From the NCBI RefSeq assembly GCF_003672135.1, contig NC_039506.1:17050001-17114000 (forward strand): a stretch of DNA of 64,000 nucleotides, given 5' to 3'. Below the pieces are notes generated by a model, which had not been told where the DNA came from, made no database searches, and saw only the letters and a list, made by a program, of their open reading frames with translations. The stretch's first letter is position 1. Each line of letters begins with the position of its first letter. The translations under genes were made by a program, and so were the position numbers. Below are positions 13,541 through 26,518 of this stretch, in pieces. This DNA is from Ooceraea biroi (lineage: Eukaryota > Arthropoda > Insecta > Hymenoptera > Formicidae).

Positions 13541-15918
13541 AGAAAGAAGACGTGTACAATACTGCGCGGGGGTGGTCCACTTTCACGAATGCACTGGTCA
13601 CTAGAGTCGATCGTCTCGATCGAGGTCGATCGGTCGGTTACACAATCAGCTGACCGACGATTCGGGTCACTCGCGCGAGGAATCGGCGACCGGATCAGAG
13701 CTGCCGGTCGCCCAGGGAGAGGTCCAACCGATCGACCGATCTTCGGGGTACGCGCACCCTCACTCAAGATAGAAGGCGCGCTCACTGCTGCGTTGCGGCA
13801 GGCCTACTGACGGGACCGTCGGAGCTTTCGGCTCGGCTCGGCGCGACTCGTGCGCGTCCGTCACCCTCCGGCGCGGCGGCCGCTTAAAAGCGCTCGGCGA
13901 TCACTTTTCATCCCCCGTCCGCGTCCTGCTAACGCCGCGTGCGCACTTCGATGCGAATGTTGCGAAAACGGCCGCGCGAGCGACATGGAACGGAGCAAGC
14001 GGGGTCACTTATATTTGTGATAAAATAAAGATAGCATTGTACAGAAGTACATAAAAGGGAGGAAGTGAATCCGGCGAATGATGGTTAAAGTTAGTACTTA
14101 TGTTAGTAGAGCAGAAACAGCGAAAAATGTGATATGGGTAAATAAAAACACGACAAGGCAAGACAAGTATTACGGAATGTCTGATGAAACAAAAATGAGG
14201 TCAGAGAAATGATAGAATACAATGAATCTGATGAAACAAACTGAAAAATATTGGGGAGGAATTTGGGGATAGAATAGCAAGAGAACGAGACAGATGAAAG
14301 AGAAATGAGTAAATAAATAAATATGTAAATCAAATACCAGATTCAAGAGAGCCGCTGCAGTTGCATACCTTCTTTCTCTCTATTTCTTTCTCTCGGAGTT
14401 CGGCGTTACACGAACAGTTTTTCGTCATTTAATGCCGAAAGGGAAGTTACCGCGCACATGTGGCGTACGTGTGGACAGAGATGTACACCACGCGAAGTAC
14501 AAAGCATTTCGTAAAGCTCTTTGTGTTTCGGACAAATTGCAATTACACGGCTAGTACCGTCGAAATGACGTGGTCGCGCTCCGGCGTCTGATCAACCACG
14601 TGCGCAACCACTTCGCGTGCCCCAATCGACCGAAACTGAGTTTATCGCAACTTGTGCACCGTGCAAATTTCGGAACAAAATGAAAATTCCCAAAAAAGAA
14701 AGAGAGAGAGAGAGAAAGGGAATGCCACGCGGAGCAAATTCTGAGCGAAAAGCTCAGAACAAAAGTTAATCCAATATTAGGAATTAAGTAATATGACACT
14801 TTGAGTGACAGTATCCTATTCAAGGCAGTTTTCATATTCTACGAATTCACGTAATTCTACATATATTTAATAATCTCAGATTTCTGCGACTCACTGTTAC
14901 ATCGTTGATTGAAAGAAGATCAGATTGCCATAAATATTGGATGAGACAACGTAAAAAAATGGAACACGATATCATCGCAGAATGCAGAATGTATGTATGC
15001 GCTTTATCGAGCGCGCGCAATGAACGAGCGGATATTTTTGTCTGGATAATTATGATGGAGCATTAAATCGATGGCGGAGAATTAATGTGGACGATGTAAT
15101 ACGGAATTCAACACAGTCACGATACCGCCGTGTCCTCTTTCAACTTTCCTGCCAATTAATCCCTCACGTCCACGCACGTCCCGATGCATCCAGATTTTTT
15201 TACATGCGTTCGGCGTCACGGCGGAATGTACCAATTCAAGAAAAACGAGCATCCCGCGATGCGATAAAAGAGCGGGCATTAAAATGGCAAAAATCGAATT
15301 ACAAAACAAGCCGGATTTCATTTGCTCACCCCGGCGGCCAGTGAAAGTGATTTACGTGGACATCGGCTAACCGAAAAACAAAAAGCACCACACATACACG
15401 TGCATCCGCGTCGAAATACACCACATCGACGGCATTTGAAATTCGAGAATGTCAAAATGGTGAATTGGCAAAATGCAAAATGTTGATTTTTCGAGAGAGT
15501 GCCTTTCGTAATTACGTGAAAATGCCCAGGAAAAGTCTGTACGCGTTGAGAGCGCTGCATGACGTTTCTCTCGAATTGACGAATTCGGGAGTCGCTTTGT
15601 TACGCTTTTTCTCAAAAGATATTTTCCTCTTTTGTTCGTAACGACACGACGATGTCTGCAAGCTGGCAATAGCGTTTAGCGAGCTATTCGTACACGAGAC
15701 ACGCATTGAATAGGCACGCTGGCACCGCGTTTATCGTAATTACGACGTGTTCGCTAAGAGCGCAGGTGCGCAATAAGATACTCGGGGACGAAAGTTGCAT
15801 CCGCAACGAGTTTCCGGGACGGCATTGTAGAAGGATGGCGTTCATTACACTCGCCGGAATCAGGAATGACAATCAGACCCGGGACGCCTCAGTAGTCGTC
15901 TTAATAGAAATATTGTTA

Positions 15919-15929
15919 TTTATTTTATT
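15919..15929 (-). terminator. Putative polyadenylation signals for the downstream P450 gene
   Basis: On the minus strand two overlapping AATAAA hexamers occur about 180 bases after the stop codon of the P450 gene at 16108-18561. The spacing fits a short insect 3' UTR. Confidence 0.5.
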
Positions 15930-16107
15930 AAACGCATACAAGCGTCCGCCAGCATCATTCTTGACTCAGACGCGACAATCTTAGAGATATTTTTTACGTT
16001 AGTTTTAATTAACAACAGCGTAGAAGCTAGGAAAATAAATGCACTATGAATATTATACAATAGTAACACTATTGAAAGGATTACGTCCGCAACTGTACCG
16101 TGGGAGA

Positions 16108-18561
16108 TCAGTCCTTGCCGAGTCTCGTCAACTTCAGATACGTGCCCTCGCTTGCCGTAAGCAGGAACAGCCGCGGCTGGTCGCCGTATTTGAACGTAGA
16201 CTTCTCGCACACGTCCACCTTGAAGTTCTTCAGGATCTCTATTATGCCGACCTTGGTCTGTTGCACTGCGAAACGGGCACCTGGAAGCATGTCATCCAGT
16301 AAGTACCAATACTCGAATTCTTCTCGTTTCGCCCTTTTAGCCTTTTTTGAACAAGACTAGCGGACACCAAACTGGGGAATTTCAGGTCCAAAAAAATTAA
16401 AATACTTTTTAAAATATGAGATATAAAAATGAGATTGAAGATATAATTATACTGTCATATAATATTTCAATTATTTCAATGCAGATAAGGTCTAATTGTG
16501 TGAAGTGTAACGTCTCCATCTTCAACAGGATGCTGCCATTACCGATGCAATTCCTGGATCCGTCTCCGAATCCCAGGTAGGGCACCGAGTTTCCCAAGTC
16601 CCCGTCGTTCTTCATGAACCGCTCGGGATCAAAGACGTGCGGGTCAGGGTAGAATGTAGGGTCAAGGTGGAGCGAGTACACCGGTATCCAGATCGACTGT
16701 CCCTTCGGGATGTGCACCTGCGTCCCGGAGAAGGTGTAGTCCTCGAGCGACTCTCTCATGAGGTGAGTCACTGCCGGGTACTTCCTCAAGCTCTCTGTAT
16801 CAGAGAAATAAAACAAAAAAATCAACTTTCCGCCGTTTAATTGAACTGCTGGACTTTCTCTCCAAATTATTGATACAGTATTCTTTCTATATAATTATAC
16901 ACTAATAATGCTCACCTTTGAAAACCGCTTCAAGGTAATCCATCTTTTTCAAGTTGTCGTATTCCATGTCACCGTTGGTCTCCTCAACCGCCTCTGTGAT
17001 CTCCGTCCTGAGCCTTTCCTGCATGTGCGGGTTCAAGGCCAGCTCGTACAGCAGGTGGCTCATCACGTTCGACGATGTGAAGAAACCTGCGATGAAGAAC
17101 GCGACTGCCTGTGCCACGATCAGCTTGTCTGTCACTTCTGCAAGGAGCGAAATGCACTACTGTCAGATTTGCACTTAAAACCACTTACGAACCGGCAATC
17201 TTATAGTTTACCTAGTTCAGGAAGTTGCTCCGGATTTTTCTTGAGGTCCGTGAGTATATCCATAAAGTCGTGCCTGATGATGTTGTGCTTCACTCTGTAG
17301 TCGATCGTCTTGGTGACCATCGTCATGAAGTACTCGATGATGTCGTGGTCGAGCAAGAAGTTGCCAACGATGTCAAAGAGCCACGGCCAGTTCCTCACGA
17401 ACTCCTTCATCCGCACCTTCAGTCTCGGCTTCATCATCTTCTTGCCCATCTCCAGGAACTCGCACTTGTCATTGCCTAACGCCTTCATATCAATCCCGAA
17501 GATGCAGGTGCCTATCACGTCCGCGGTAAACTTGGACGTGATCGCGGGACAGTCGATAATCTTCTCCTGCGCTACCAGGCGATCCAAGTACTGCCCGAAG
17601 TTATTCGCGCACTGTTTCAGGAGATAGAACATGTTCTTCAGCTTGCCGGACGAGAAGGTTGGCGAGAGCTTGGCTCTGAGCGGTCGCCATCGCTGCGCCT
17701 CGATCCTGAAGAGATTGGAAGCGAATACGTCTACCTGGATGAACAACACGATTAACATTAGAATTTTATTTCTAAAATGTAAATGTGCGTGCGTGCGTAA
17801 TTTCATGGATGTTCTTGAAAAATACACTTATATAGAAATGATCCATTAAAATATAAGCAAAAATGCATTTAATTACAGAAATTCGAGAGAAATACGTGTT
17901 CTTTATCTATATCCCGTTCATTTTACTACGCATTGTTTCAATGTTTAAATCTCAAGCAGACACGCGTGGAAGTGTGCCCAACTTCCTACTTATCGTATTA
18001 TTTTAAGTAGAATCTAATTGGTTTCCACACTTGTCCCACATTTGTCCACACAGTGTGCAACTTGCTGATAACGAAACGTCGTAATGAGATGCAAATAGCG
18101 TGCTTAGTAATCGCTTTGTGTAACGAGATAGAAAAAAATAAAATTATAGCAGAAAACATTAAAACGAAACATTATTCAGCAATGATAATATTCAAAGTAA
18201 ACAAGTGCGATATCACACTCCGAGTACTGACCGTGTCACGTGCAAATGTACCGCGATTGGCGAAGACGGAAAAGTCTTTGATGAGGATGTCCTTTATGAA
18301 CGCGGGATCCTTCACCACCAGGATGGGATTAACCCCCGAGTAGACCCCTATCAGCGGCTCACTCTTGTATTCGTTGTAGACTTTCTTCAGGAATTCCACC
18401 ACCGAAGTCTTGTTGAAGAAGATCCCGCCAAAGTTGCCGACGAGGGGCAACGGCGTTGGTCCCTTCACACCGCGAGCCTTCCAGTAGTTGTACTTCACCC
18501 TGATGAAATAATATACGGCCAGGAGGAGCGTGATGATCCCGAGCAAAATGTTGTAAGCCAT
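16108..18561 (-). CDS. Cytochrome P450, CYP6-like (CYP3 clan), downstream copy of a tandem pair
   Basis: Five exons join in frame: 18561-18232, 17734-17212, 17137-16916, 16794-16543 and 16280-16108, giving 499 aa, normal for microsomal insect P450s. The N-terminus has a hydrophobic anchor (about residues 4-20) and a GPTPLPLVGN proline hinge. WRPLR (126-130) is the C-helix motif. ESLR (359-362) is the K-helix ExxR and DPERF follows at about 414-418. FGDGSRNCIG (434-443) is the haem loop, with Cys441 as the haem thiolate. The enzyme should be an ER-bound monooxygenase using NADPH-P450 reductase; its substrate is unknown. The I-helix reads AGFFTS (301-306), so the usual acidic residue of AGxE/DT is Phe304. 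All exons are open and all sites are GT-AG, so it does not look like a pseudogene. Family-level CYP6 assignment is by resemblance. Confidence 0.93.
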
Positions 18562-19159
18562 GGTGAATAGCTGTTAATTGTTAATCACAACTGCGTCAAA
18601 CTACGATTTGACTCGTTGTCCTCATTCGGTTCTCGTCCGATTTTCGTCCGGTGAGCAATCTCGCTCGACTGCGCGTCACGAATGTTATAGTTAGATTTTA
18701 AGCCGAGTCATTATCAAATATCGTCAGAAAAATGTAAGTGTGACTTATCAGCGCGTTATCGTCGAACTCGTTTGCGTTTTTGCGCTGTTAATAACTGCGT
18801 TCCAGTGCTGTTATATTATTTGTTTGAGATGGAATAAATTATGCGAATTCGCGGACAGTTTGCGTAATCTCTCGCTTGTGACGAAAGTGCCCTTATCGCG
18901 ATATTTGCCAGTTTTTACATGCATTGTTATTGTAATTTTTGCATCGTAAGAAAACCACTTTATTTATTTAACAAGTATATATTAACATGTATGTGTCGTC
19001 GAGGTTACACTTGAAAGATAACTCTCGTATAAAAAATATATCTACAGATGATGTCACGAAAAATACATTGTTATAAATATACCATTAAACACATTATAAA
19101 TCAGTATCATTAATATTACTACGCATAAAGCTCATAAAATTCGAGTCCTTCTTCCCAAG
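18562..19159. other. Spacer between tandem P450 genes
   Basis: About 600 bases separate the start of the downstream P450 from the stop of the upstream one. It should hold the promoter of the former and the 3' UTR of the latter. A 69-codon open frame on the plus strand (18740-18949) starts at a GTG, not an ATG, and has no family features, so it is not called. Confidence 0.7.
18959..18968 (-). terminator. Putative polyadenylation signals for the upstream P450 gene
   Basis: Two overlapping AATAAA hexamers on the minus strand lie about 200 bases past the stop codon at 19160-19162. Confidence 0.5.
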
Positions 19160-22100
19160 TTAGGTGAGCCTGGTCAGTTTCACGTATACGCCGTGACGAG
19201 GTTGCAACATTATAGCGCTCATTGGTTCATTAGTAAGGGGAATCTCAGTCTTCTCGCAAACGTCGATCTTGTAGTTCATCAGCACTTTTATCAAGCCGAT
19301 CTTCACTTGATACACGGCGAATCTTGCACCTAAGAAAAAACGACACTTTTCATACTCGAGATCAAGATTTATCTCGATGAAAGAGAACTGTGTAAACGTA
19401 ATAAAGAGATAATATTATAATAAGCGGACACAAATTGGGGCAAGCGTTTTGCGATAAGAGTAAGCTCGGGATTACCAATACAATTCCGTGGGCCGTTGCC
19501 GAAAGGTAGATAGTACATGGAGTTCTTCAAGTCGGCATTATCGTCGTTGAACCTTTCGGGATCGAAGACCTCTGGGTCCGGATAGATGCTGGGATCATGT
19601 TGAATGGCGTACACCGGTATGAATACTTTTAATCCCTTTCGTATGGTAAGTTGAGTACTTTCGAAGGTGTAATCCCGCTCAGCCTTCCTCGAGAGAAACA
19701 TCACCGGCGGATACTTCCTGAGAGTCTCTGAGAAGCAACGCGAACGTCTCGCTCAATAGAAAGATTCTTGGCCAATTTATCGGAGGAAAATCTCGTGAAA
19801 AAATTGCCGAACAAAAGAAAACGCTCCAAAGATCAGAATACAATACTCGAGCGCCACAAACGAACCTCGGAAGACTTGTTCCAGGTAAGTAAACTTCTTG
19901 ATATCGTCGTATGATATTGTTCCGTTGCTGCAGCTGCTCAAGATTTGCTTCATTTCATCGCGAAGCTTCTCTTGGACTTTGTGATTCCGAGCTAGTTCGT
20001 ACATCGCGAAGGCTATCGTTGTGGAGGACGTCTCGAAGCCAGCCGCAAAGAACACGAACGATTGAGCGGCGATAAAAGTGTCGTTTACGTCTGTAAAATA
20101 TGTTGCAATAAACATTAGTTATATGTGAACCTAAAACAAAAAATTTCTTTTAAAGTTATATACATGATTTATGAATACGATGAATTGTATAGTGATAATA
20201 ACTGTTTAGTAAAAGTTTCATAAATTTTAACAAATTATTGTACATCTCAAACTGACTCGTTAACAACATTCTGTACCCAATTACATCTCGGTCAAGGACA
20301 AGGACCATAAAACTGACGCGGACAATAAAGATAAAATCAAATTGGACGCGCTCGGAGGCTCATTGTCAAATTAAGAAATGGAACGCAATAACGATGTTGC
20401 TCCTTGCTTGCTTGCTAGTCAAACAATACAGTGACAGTATTAACATAGGTCGATGCTGAGAATCTTGACTGGCAATGTCAGAAGCACTAGTGAATCTTCC
20501 CTTTCGAAGAAGATCACTTTGCCGTGAAAGGCCCAGCTTCGGCTATCAAAAATTCCCCATCTATTCTTCAGGCAGCCTACTATCACTGTACGGATGTCGC
20601 AAGTGCGAACGTCTTGCCTGCCTCCTCTGAGATATGCAAATCGAGATACATAGATGCAACTCGAGAATCCTCGAAGACAATAAATTCGAGCGTACTTCAT
20701 AAAAAAAAATGAAGCACGCTTGAAACTTGATAAATAAAGCTGCTCGAAAGAAACAAAGTCGCTCCTACTGTTAATGCCCAGCTTCTCGGGATGATCCTTG
20801 AGCTCTATCAGCGTGTCGACGAAGTCGTGCCGGCGCACGTTGTTCTTCTTTCTGTACTCTATGGTGTCGCGGGTGATGTTCGTCATGAACTCGGTGATAT
20901 CATGGTCGTCGAAGATGTGCCCAATGCGCTTGTAGAACCATGGTATATCCTTGAGCGTGTTCCTGACGAGCGTCTTGAGGTCGGAGCGGAATATCTTGCG
21001 ACCCATCTTGCAGAACTCGTTGTTCTCCTCGTTCAGGGCGTTCATTTCGATGCCGAAGGCGCACGTGCCGATCACGTCAATAGTGAACTTAGACGTGAGA
21101 TTCCGGCACTCGACGATCCTCTCTATGGGCACCATCTCGGCCAGGTACCTCTCGAAGTGCTCGGAACAGTTGAGCAACAAGTGAAACATGTCCTTCAACT
21201 TCCCGGACGTGAAGATGGGCGAGAGCTGCGTTCTTAATGGTCGCCATCTAACAGCGTCGAGCCTGAAGAGGTGCAGGGACATGGGCTCGGCCTATAAATT
21301 ATGCATCAGTGTATCAGAAAGCGGGAATTACGTTAGAAACTTTCCTCCTGAAGTTTCCCTGTGATCAACGCCCGCCCGGAAACTTATACGCCGGTCTAAC
21401 TTCATCCTGGAGATGAAGAGGAAGAGAGAGAGAGAGAGAGGGAGGGAGGAAGGGGGAGAGGAAAGGAGAGAAACTCTCTCTCTGTCCACAGTACTCTCAA
21501 TTTTCCAAGTTACATTTATCGCGATTGGCACGTGCATTTCGGAATAAAAAGATAAAGATAGATGATGTAATTATGCCCAATGATAAGATAAAGATGAAAT
21601 TAATTGATCCTTTTATCTACTATCGTTCAATTAAGAAAAACATCAATTTTAATGTGATAAATTAATATTATTATATAATATTATATCTTATATTTTATAT
21701 TCTATAATTTATATAATTTGTATTATAATATTATATAATTTGTAATTATAAATTAATAAATATACTTTTATATTATATATTATGTTTTATATATAATGTA
21801 TAATTAATATTATTATATTTTATATTTTATATTATATAATATAATATAAAAATTACTATAATAAATATTCCACAAATCTCTCTCTCTCTCTCTCTACTAA
21901 AGAATTACTGTCAATGAATATTCCTCTAATCCTCTAATTTTTATTCTAATTTTACAATGTTTAACTATCTTTTTGCCTATCATATCTTTATACATAACAT
22001 ATTACATAACAATACAAATTACCTGCACCAGACAAAATTAGAATAATTCGTCGCAAAGTGCATATTAAACATACCTTCTCATAGACTTCGCTGTGTCGTT

Positions 22101-22407
22101 CGGGGAATGTGGTAAAATCCTTGATCAGCACCTGCTTGATATCGTCGGCATCCCTTAGGACGAGCACGGGTTCCCCTCTGATGAACGCACCCACCATCCG
22201 CTCCTTCGGGTATTTGTCATAGATACTTTTGAAGACGTCGCCCATGCACATCTTGCCTAATATGAAATTCTTGGTGTTGCCGAAGAACGGCACTGGTTTC
22301 GGTCCATTCACTCTGCGCGACGTCCAGTAATCAAACTCGTAGGTGACATAATAGTAAAGCAACAGTAAGATCACTAGACAGGCGCACAGAATCTCGAACG
22401 CAGCCAT
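19160..22407 (-). CDS. Cytochrome P450, CYP6-like (CYP3 clan), upstream copy of a tandem pair
   Basis: Five exons join in frame: 22407-22075, 21291-20769, 20090-19866, 19727-19476 and 19329-19160, giving 500 aa. Features in order are an N-terminal membrane anchor (about residues 4-20), the hinge GPKPVPFFGN and the C-helix WRPLR. The I-helix motif AGFETSS is canonical with Glu305. The K-helix has ETLR (361-364), then DPERF and the haem loop FGNGPRNCIG with Cys443 as thiolate ligand. Exons 2 and 4 have exactly the lengths of their counterparts in the neighbouring P450 (523 and 252 bases) and the intron phases (0,1,1,1) match, so the pair arose by tandem duplication. It should be an ER monooxygenase; the substrate cannot be told. 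The frame of exon 2 stays open well into intron 2, so an unspliced reading gives a longer but haem-less protein. The donor CA|GTAGGA is weaker than the others. Confidence 0.93.
21421..21440. repeat. GA microsatellite in P450 intron 1
   Basis: A pure GA run followed by GGGA-rich purine sequence within the first intron of the upstream P450. Confidence 0.8.
21650..21870. repeat. AT-rich low-complexity tract in P450 intron 1
   Basis: About 220 bases made almost only of A and T, with overlapping TATAATATTATA-like words that can fold back on themselves. It is the most AT-rich patch of the window and contrasts with the GC-rich first 14 kb. No terminal repeats or target duplication were seen, so I call it low complexity and not a transposon. 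Confidence 0.75.
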
Positions 22408-25400
22408 CGTGATCAGATGATCGCTTTTACGTTCGACGATTGCGAGACTAAATCTCTGTCAAGGTAAACTGCAGCAGCAGGCACACGTCCAGACACACGT
22501 CGATAACACTTTTATCCCTAGTCTTGATCCGTAACTAAACAGAATGCGCAACTGCAGGCGATAACGGAATTTGCGGTGAGATTAAAGCCATCGACAGACG
22601 ATCGTTTCACGATCGCGGCTCGAGAGAGAAGAAGAAGAACGTGGCTCGCGATGTGCACATATACGCCGCGTGCAGAAGGAATCCTACTTTTATACCGTAC
22701 TGCGCTTAGATATTTTTATTGGTCAACGTTTTGCTTAATCATCGTTGTAGATGCCTGCAGTGCCTTATATAATTGCGCCCATTATCTGGTGATAAAGGAG
22801 AACGCGGCCGTGACGAAAGCGCAAATTAAAGCATACACAACTGAGAAGAACAGATGCGCAGTAGTGCTAAGCGAGAACACTTATAATTACACGAACAAAA
22901 TAAGATACCGGACGAAAGAGCATTACAGGCAATATCGTTTTCACAGACGTCGCGATAATAATTCTATAAAACTCTTCTGGCTGTGTGCACACAATCACCG
23001 CACGTGATAAGCACGAAACGTGCAAGTCATCTGTATCATCACAACTTGTCGCAGCAGAATCGAAAACTGCTTGTAATTCTGATGAGAATAATTTTTCGAC
23101 TCACCTCGTGATCTTGCGTCGATCTCAGCCAATCGTTGCAATTGTCGCTGCGGCAAATTTGTTGTTCCGCTTTTGATCGAGTTCGCCAATTCGAATTAAC
23201 ATAATTCAACGATTAAACAATTCTCGCCAGCTGCGCTAATGACGAACGCGCCTCTCTCTTCTCCGTTCTCCTTGCTGTGATTCTTCTCATAATAATTGTG
23301 AGATCATTAAAACGTTTGTCGGAATTGCAGATGGTGGCGTGCAACAAATTGTTTAGATAATTGTGCGGGATGTAATGTAATAATGATAACGGCACAACAG
23401 CGCGGAAAGTTAAATCTCTAAACGCAATACGAACGGTATTACTACATCGCATGCGGAATCATTAAACGTGACGCGCGTTAATCTTAATGTACTGTTTATT
23501 TAATCACCTAAGCGCACGGTACGGCAGAGAGAGAGAAAAAGAGAGGAGAGTGGAAGTATTAATCGATAATTGATAGTGTATTTCGGAGCGGTGTCAGCAA
23601 ATTTAAATGAGTTCTTTGACAGCTTTGGCGTTGGATAACGCAGGTACACGTGTACTAATTACATATATGTTATATACATATATGTGTGTATATATATATA
23701 TAAAATAAATAATTTTATATATAGCATGCGAGCGGAAGTTGAAGCGTGTGTTGTATGTATTTTGCGAATACAGTTTATGTAGCCTCACATGCAAATGAAG
23801 CAGCTTGTCATTATCAACATTGTGTGCATAAGCATTACTAAATAACGGCCATTTAGCCTTTCCATCGCGCTGTTCTTATCTGGGCAATAGCGAGTGATTT
23901 TGTAAAAGCTATGCAACAATAATCAAGCATTAATGAAGATACAAGATAATGCTCTTAAATCAAAAAATTAACTTTGCATCCAGCGAGACGGAGAAATTTC
24001 TTTTCAATTTCTGTATAATTACATTCACTCGTTTTTCGATGCTCCATTTTAATTTTTTTAATGGTCCTTTATTCTCAGTTAAGTTTTATGTGTAACTTTA
24101 GTTTATAACGTCGTTCGCGAGATTGGCGTTCATGTTACTCGGTTTTGTTTTTTTTTCTCGGTTTAGTGTCTTTTATTCTAATTATACGATTTGTGCACCT
24201 TACGAATGCAGTTGCAATCGGCTAAAATTTGGGTGTCCACCGTTTTGAGAAATGCGTTCACGAAACGCATTTTTCTAGTTTCTGCCAGTATATTGGTCGT
24301 ATAATGTCTTACTCATTCGTTTAAAATGCATTGATACACATGCATGGCTGTTTGCATAACATAATTAGTGACTAAGTGACGATCTGACTCGACATATTTG
24401 CAAAATAAAAAATGTAGATATTTCTAAAGGAATAAATATACATAAATTCTAAAAAACTCTGTTAAAATGCTTCTTGAACTTGAACTTAAATAAGCGTTTC
24501 CAGCGAGATTCTTCATGCAGTAATTTTCTTATTTATGCATTGCTATTGTAGCCATCACGAGGAAAGTGCCGTCGCAATCGAAGTACGTGCAATTTATATA
24601 ATTAATAATTATATCTTCCACAGACAATTCACTGAATTCTGGAATCCTAGGTATCAGCGATGCGAAATTATAAAACAGGCAATTACAGACGAAACGCAAA
24701 CTGTAGACGCGACAATCTAACCGAAAGCAAGAAATTTTTTCCTTTGCGAAAAAAAAGCTAAGTAATCAGAAATTTCAAGAATTAATGAAAACATTAACGT
24801 TCCAAAAATTCGGTGAATCAGCGCTGGTCGAAGACTCGAGCGTTGCGTGCAGTATTCATACTTGCTCCGTCTCAGATCTAATTGTAAGATCAGTTAAAAA
24901 TGTACGAAAGTGTCGCCAAGTATTTGCCCGCCGTGTACACCGCGTTAGCGATCCCGCCACTTTTGATCAGACCGCCGGTGCGTTAAGAAAAAATTCCGCG
25001 ATGCAACGCGCCGGGCATCAATGGAAATCCTCTTACTGCGTAACTGAATCCCGGTGCATGCGTAACGATTAGCAAGTACCGTCGTATCGCCCGACGTATC
25101 CCGCGCGGTGCAGTCATTTTTCTTGCTTTTTTCCTTTCCAGCGTTCACTGGTTGAACTGGTTTTTCTCCCGCGGGCTTTATATATTCCGCGTGTAATTCC
25201 ACGCGATCACATCCGTCCCTCTTCCTCCCCCTGTCTCCCTTCCGCCCTCTCTTTCTCTCTCCCTCTATTTGAGCGCCGACGATTGAAATAAAAATATCGC
25301 TCTATAGAATCGCGGATCGTTGTTACATGATGCGAAGATTATACAGCATCCTGCCGCGATTAATCCCGCGAGCCGTATCCGTAAAACGCGGCACCGTGAA

Positions 25401-26518
25401 ACGCGTAAACTCGAGATTGCAGCCGGCTAATTCGAGATCGAATTAGCGCGATATCGAGCGATACGCGATACGCGCGGGCGGCAAATCGAGCGCGGAGCGC
25501 GCTTCGCTACGTGTGCGTCCTGAAAAAAAGAGAAAAAAATCGTGAAAAGAGGAAAATGGCCTGCAGTCCGCGCGACGTCTTTTGCCATGATCGATGCGTC
25601 CGATGGCGCTTTTAACGCGCTCGCTGTCTCCCTTTCCCTCTTCCTCTTTTTCTCTCTCGTGTCCATTCGGCATTTTACAAGTTTATTTCGAATCCACGGC
25701 TGCGGACACGGCGGCAAGCTAAACGGATTTCGACAATTGATTTACCGTTTGATCTACCCGCGCATTTCAATTATATGTTTACTCTTTGTCGACTGCATTC
25801 GCCTTCCTATTGTGCCGGCGCGCACTCGCTCCACTCCGCTCCGCGCCGCGCCGAGCCGGGTAAAGTCGCGGGAACGGATGCGGTACAGTACAATTGAATT
25901 AATCTCGATCGAACAACGCGACCTCCGAAATGAAACGGGAAATCACGTTAGCGCGCGTGTATGGCGAGCGCGGCGCGTGCACAAGCATGCACCGCGAAAC
26001 AAGCGACCCTCATTAGCCGCCATTGTCCGGCCGTGATTAGCAACAAAACTGGTTGTTGTCGAATACCCGTGCGTTATCGCGATTATACGCCTAGAAGATT
26101 ATTGTAATCATTCTCTCGGATCGCGCGAATCGATCGGAATCGAACGTACAGAGGGTGGCGGGGAAGCGGTGGCTGGGGTATGATGAAGGGAACGATGATT
26201 GAGTAACGCTACCACTTTTATTTCCATCCCCCTCACGTTGTCGCTCCCGTAATCGCGCACATGCAACAACACCTCCGAAATAGAATCATTCTCGCTGAAT
26301 CATTTCGGATCAATCCCTTCCGCGCCAGCTCGAACTCTTGCGCGACAATCGTTGTCTCTTTTAGCAAACTGGTACCAATCTGAGGAGGTGGAACGACGCG
26401 ATAGGTGTTCTTGCGAGGGATATTCTTGCCCTCTTGCCCTCGCGCAGGAGCAAGACTTGGTTGGTGGCAAACAAACGGGACTTATCGACGGGTTTTAATT
26501 GATTTTTATTGGAAAACC
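22408..26518. other. Intergenic region between P450 pair and coiled-coil gene
   Basis: No gene is supported. It should contain the promoter of the upstream P450 at its left end and the 3' UTR of the coiled-coil gene at its right end. Simple repeats include purine-rich DNA at 23525-23550 and a TA/TG tract at 23665-23705. A small perfect hairpin (nine-base arms AAATGCGTT / AACGCATTT, five-base loop) sits at 24250-24272. From about 25000 the DNA becomes CpG-richer. Short open frames here are Arg/Ser-rich and have no support. Confidence 0.6.
26505..26510 (-). terminator. Putative polyadenylation signal of the minus-strand coiled-coil gene
   Basis: AATAAA on the minus strand begins eight bases after the stop codon at 26519-26521. 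A second hexamer lies at 26217-26222 and would give a 3' UTR of about 300 bases, the more usual length. Confidence 0.4.

Larger units (their letters stand above)
12143..16107. other. Non-coding: possible promoter/5' UTR of the signal-peptide gene and intergenic DNA
   Basis: No supported gene. 12240-12470 is purine-rich on the plus strand, giving a misleading Glu/Lys-rich frame, and would be a CT-rich leader of the minus-strand exon at 12061-12142. CT tracts lie at 12660-12760 and 13498-13540. GATCGA-rich small palindromes lie at 13600-13760. From about 14000 the DNA becomes AT-richer, with another GA tract near 14697-14720. This part probably separates the signal-peptide gene from the P450 pair. 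Confidence 0.5.

Noticed and set aside
18740..18949. 69-codon hydrophobic frame upstream of the downstream P450
   Set aside because: It begins with GTG and not ATG, lies in the promoter spacer and has no relative I recognise.
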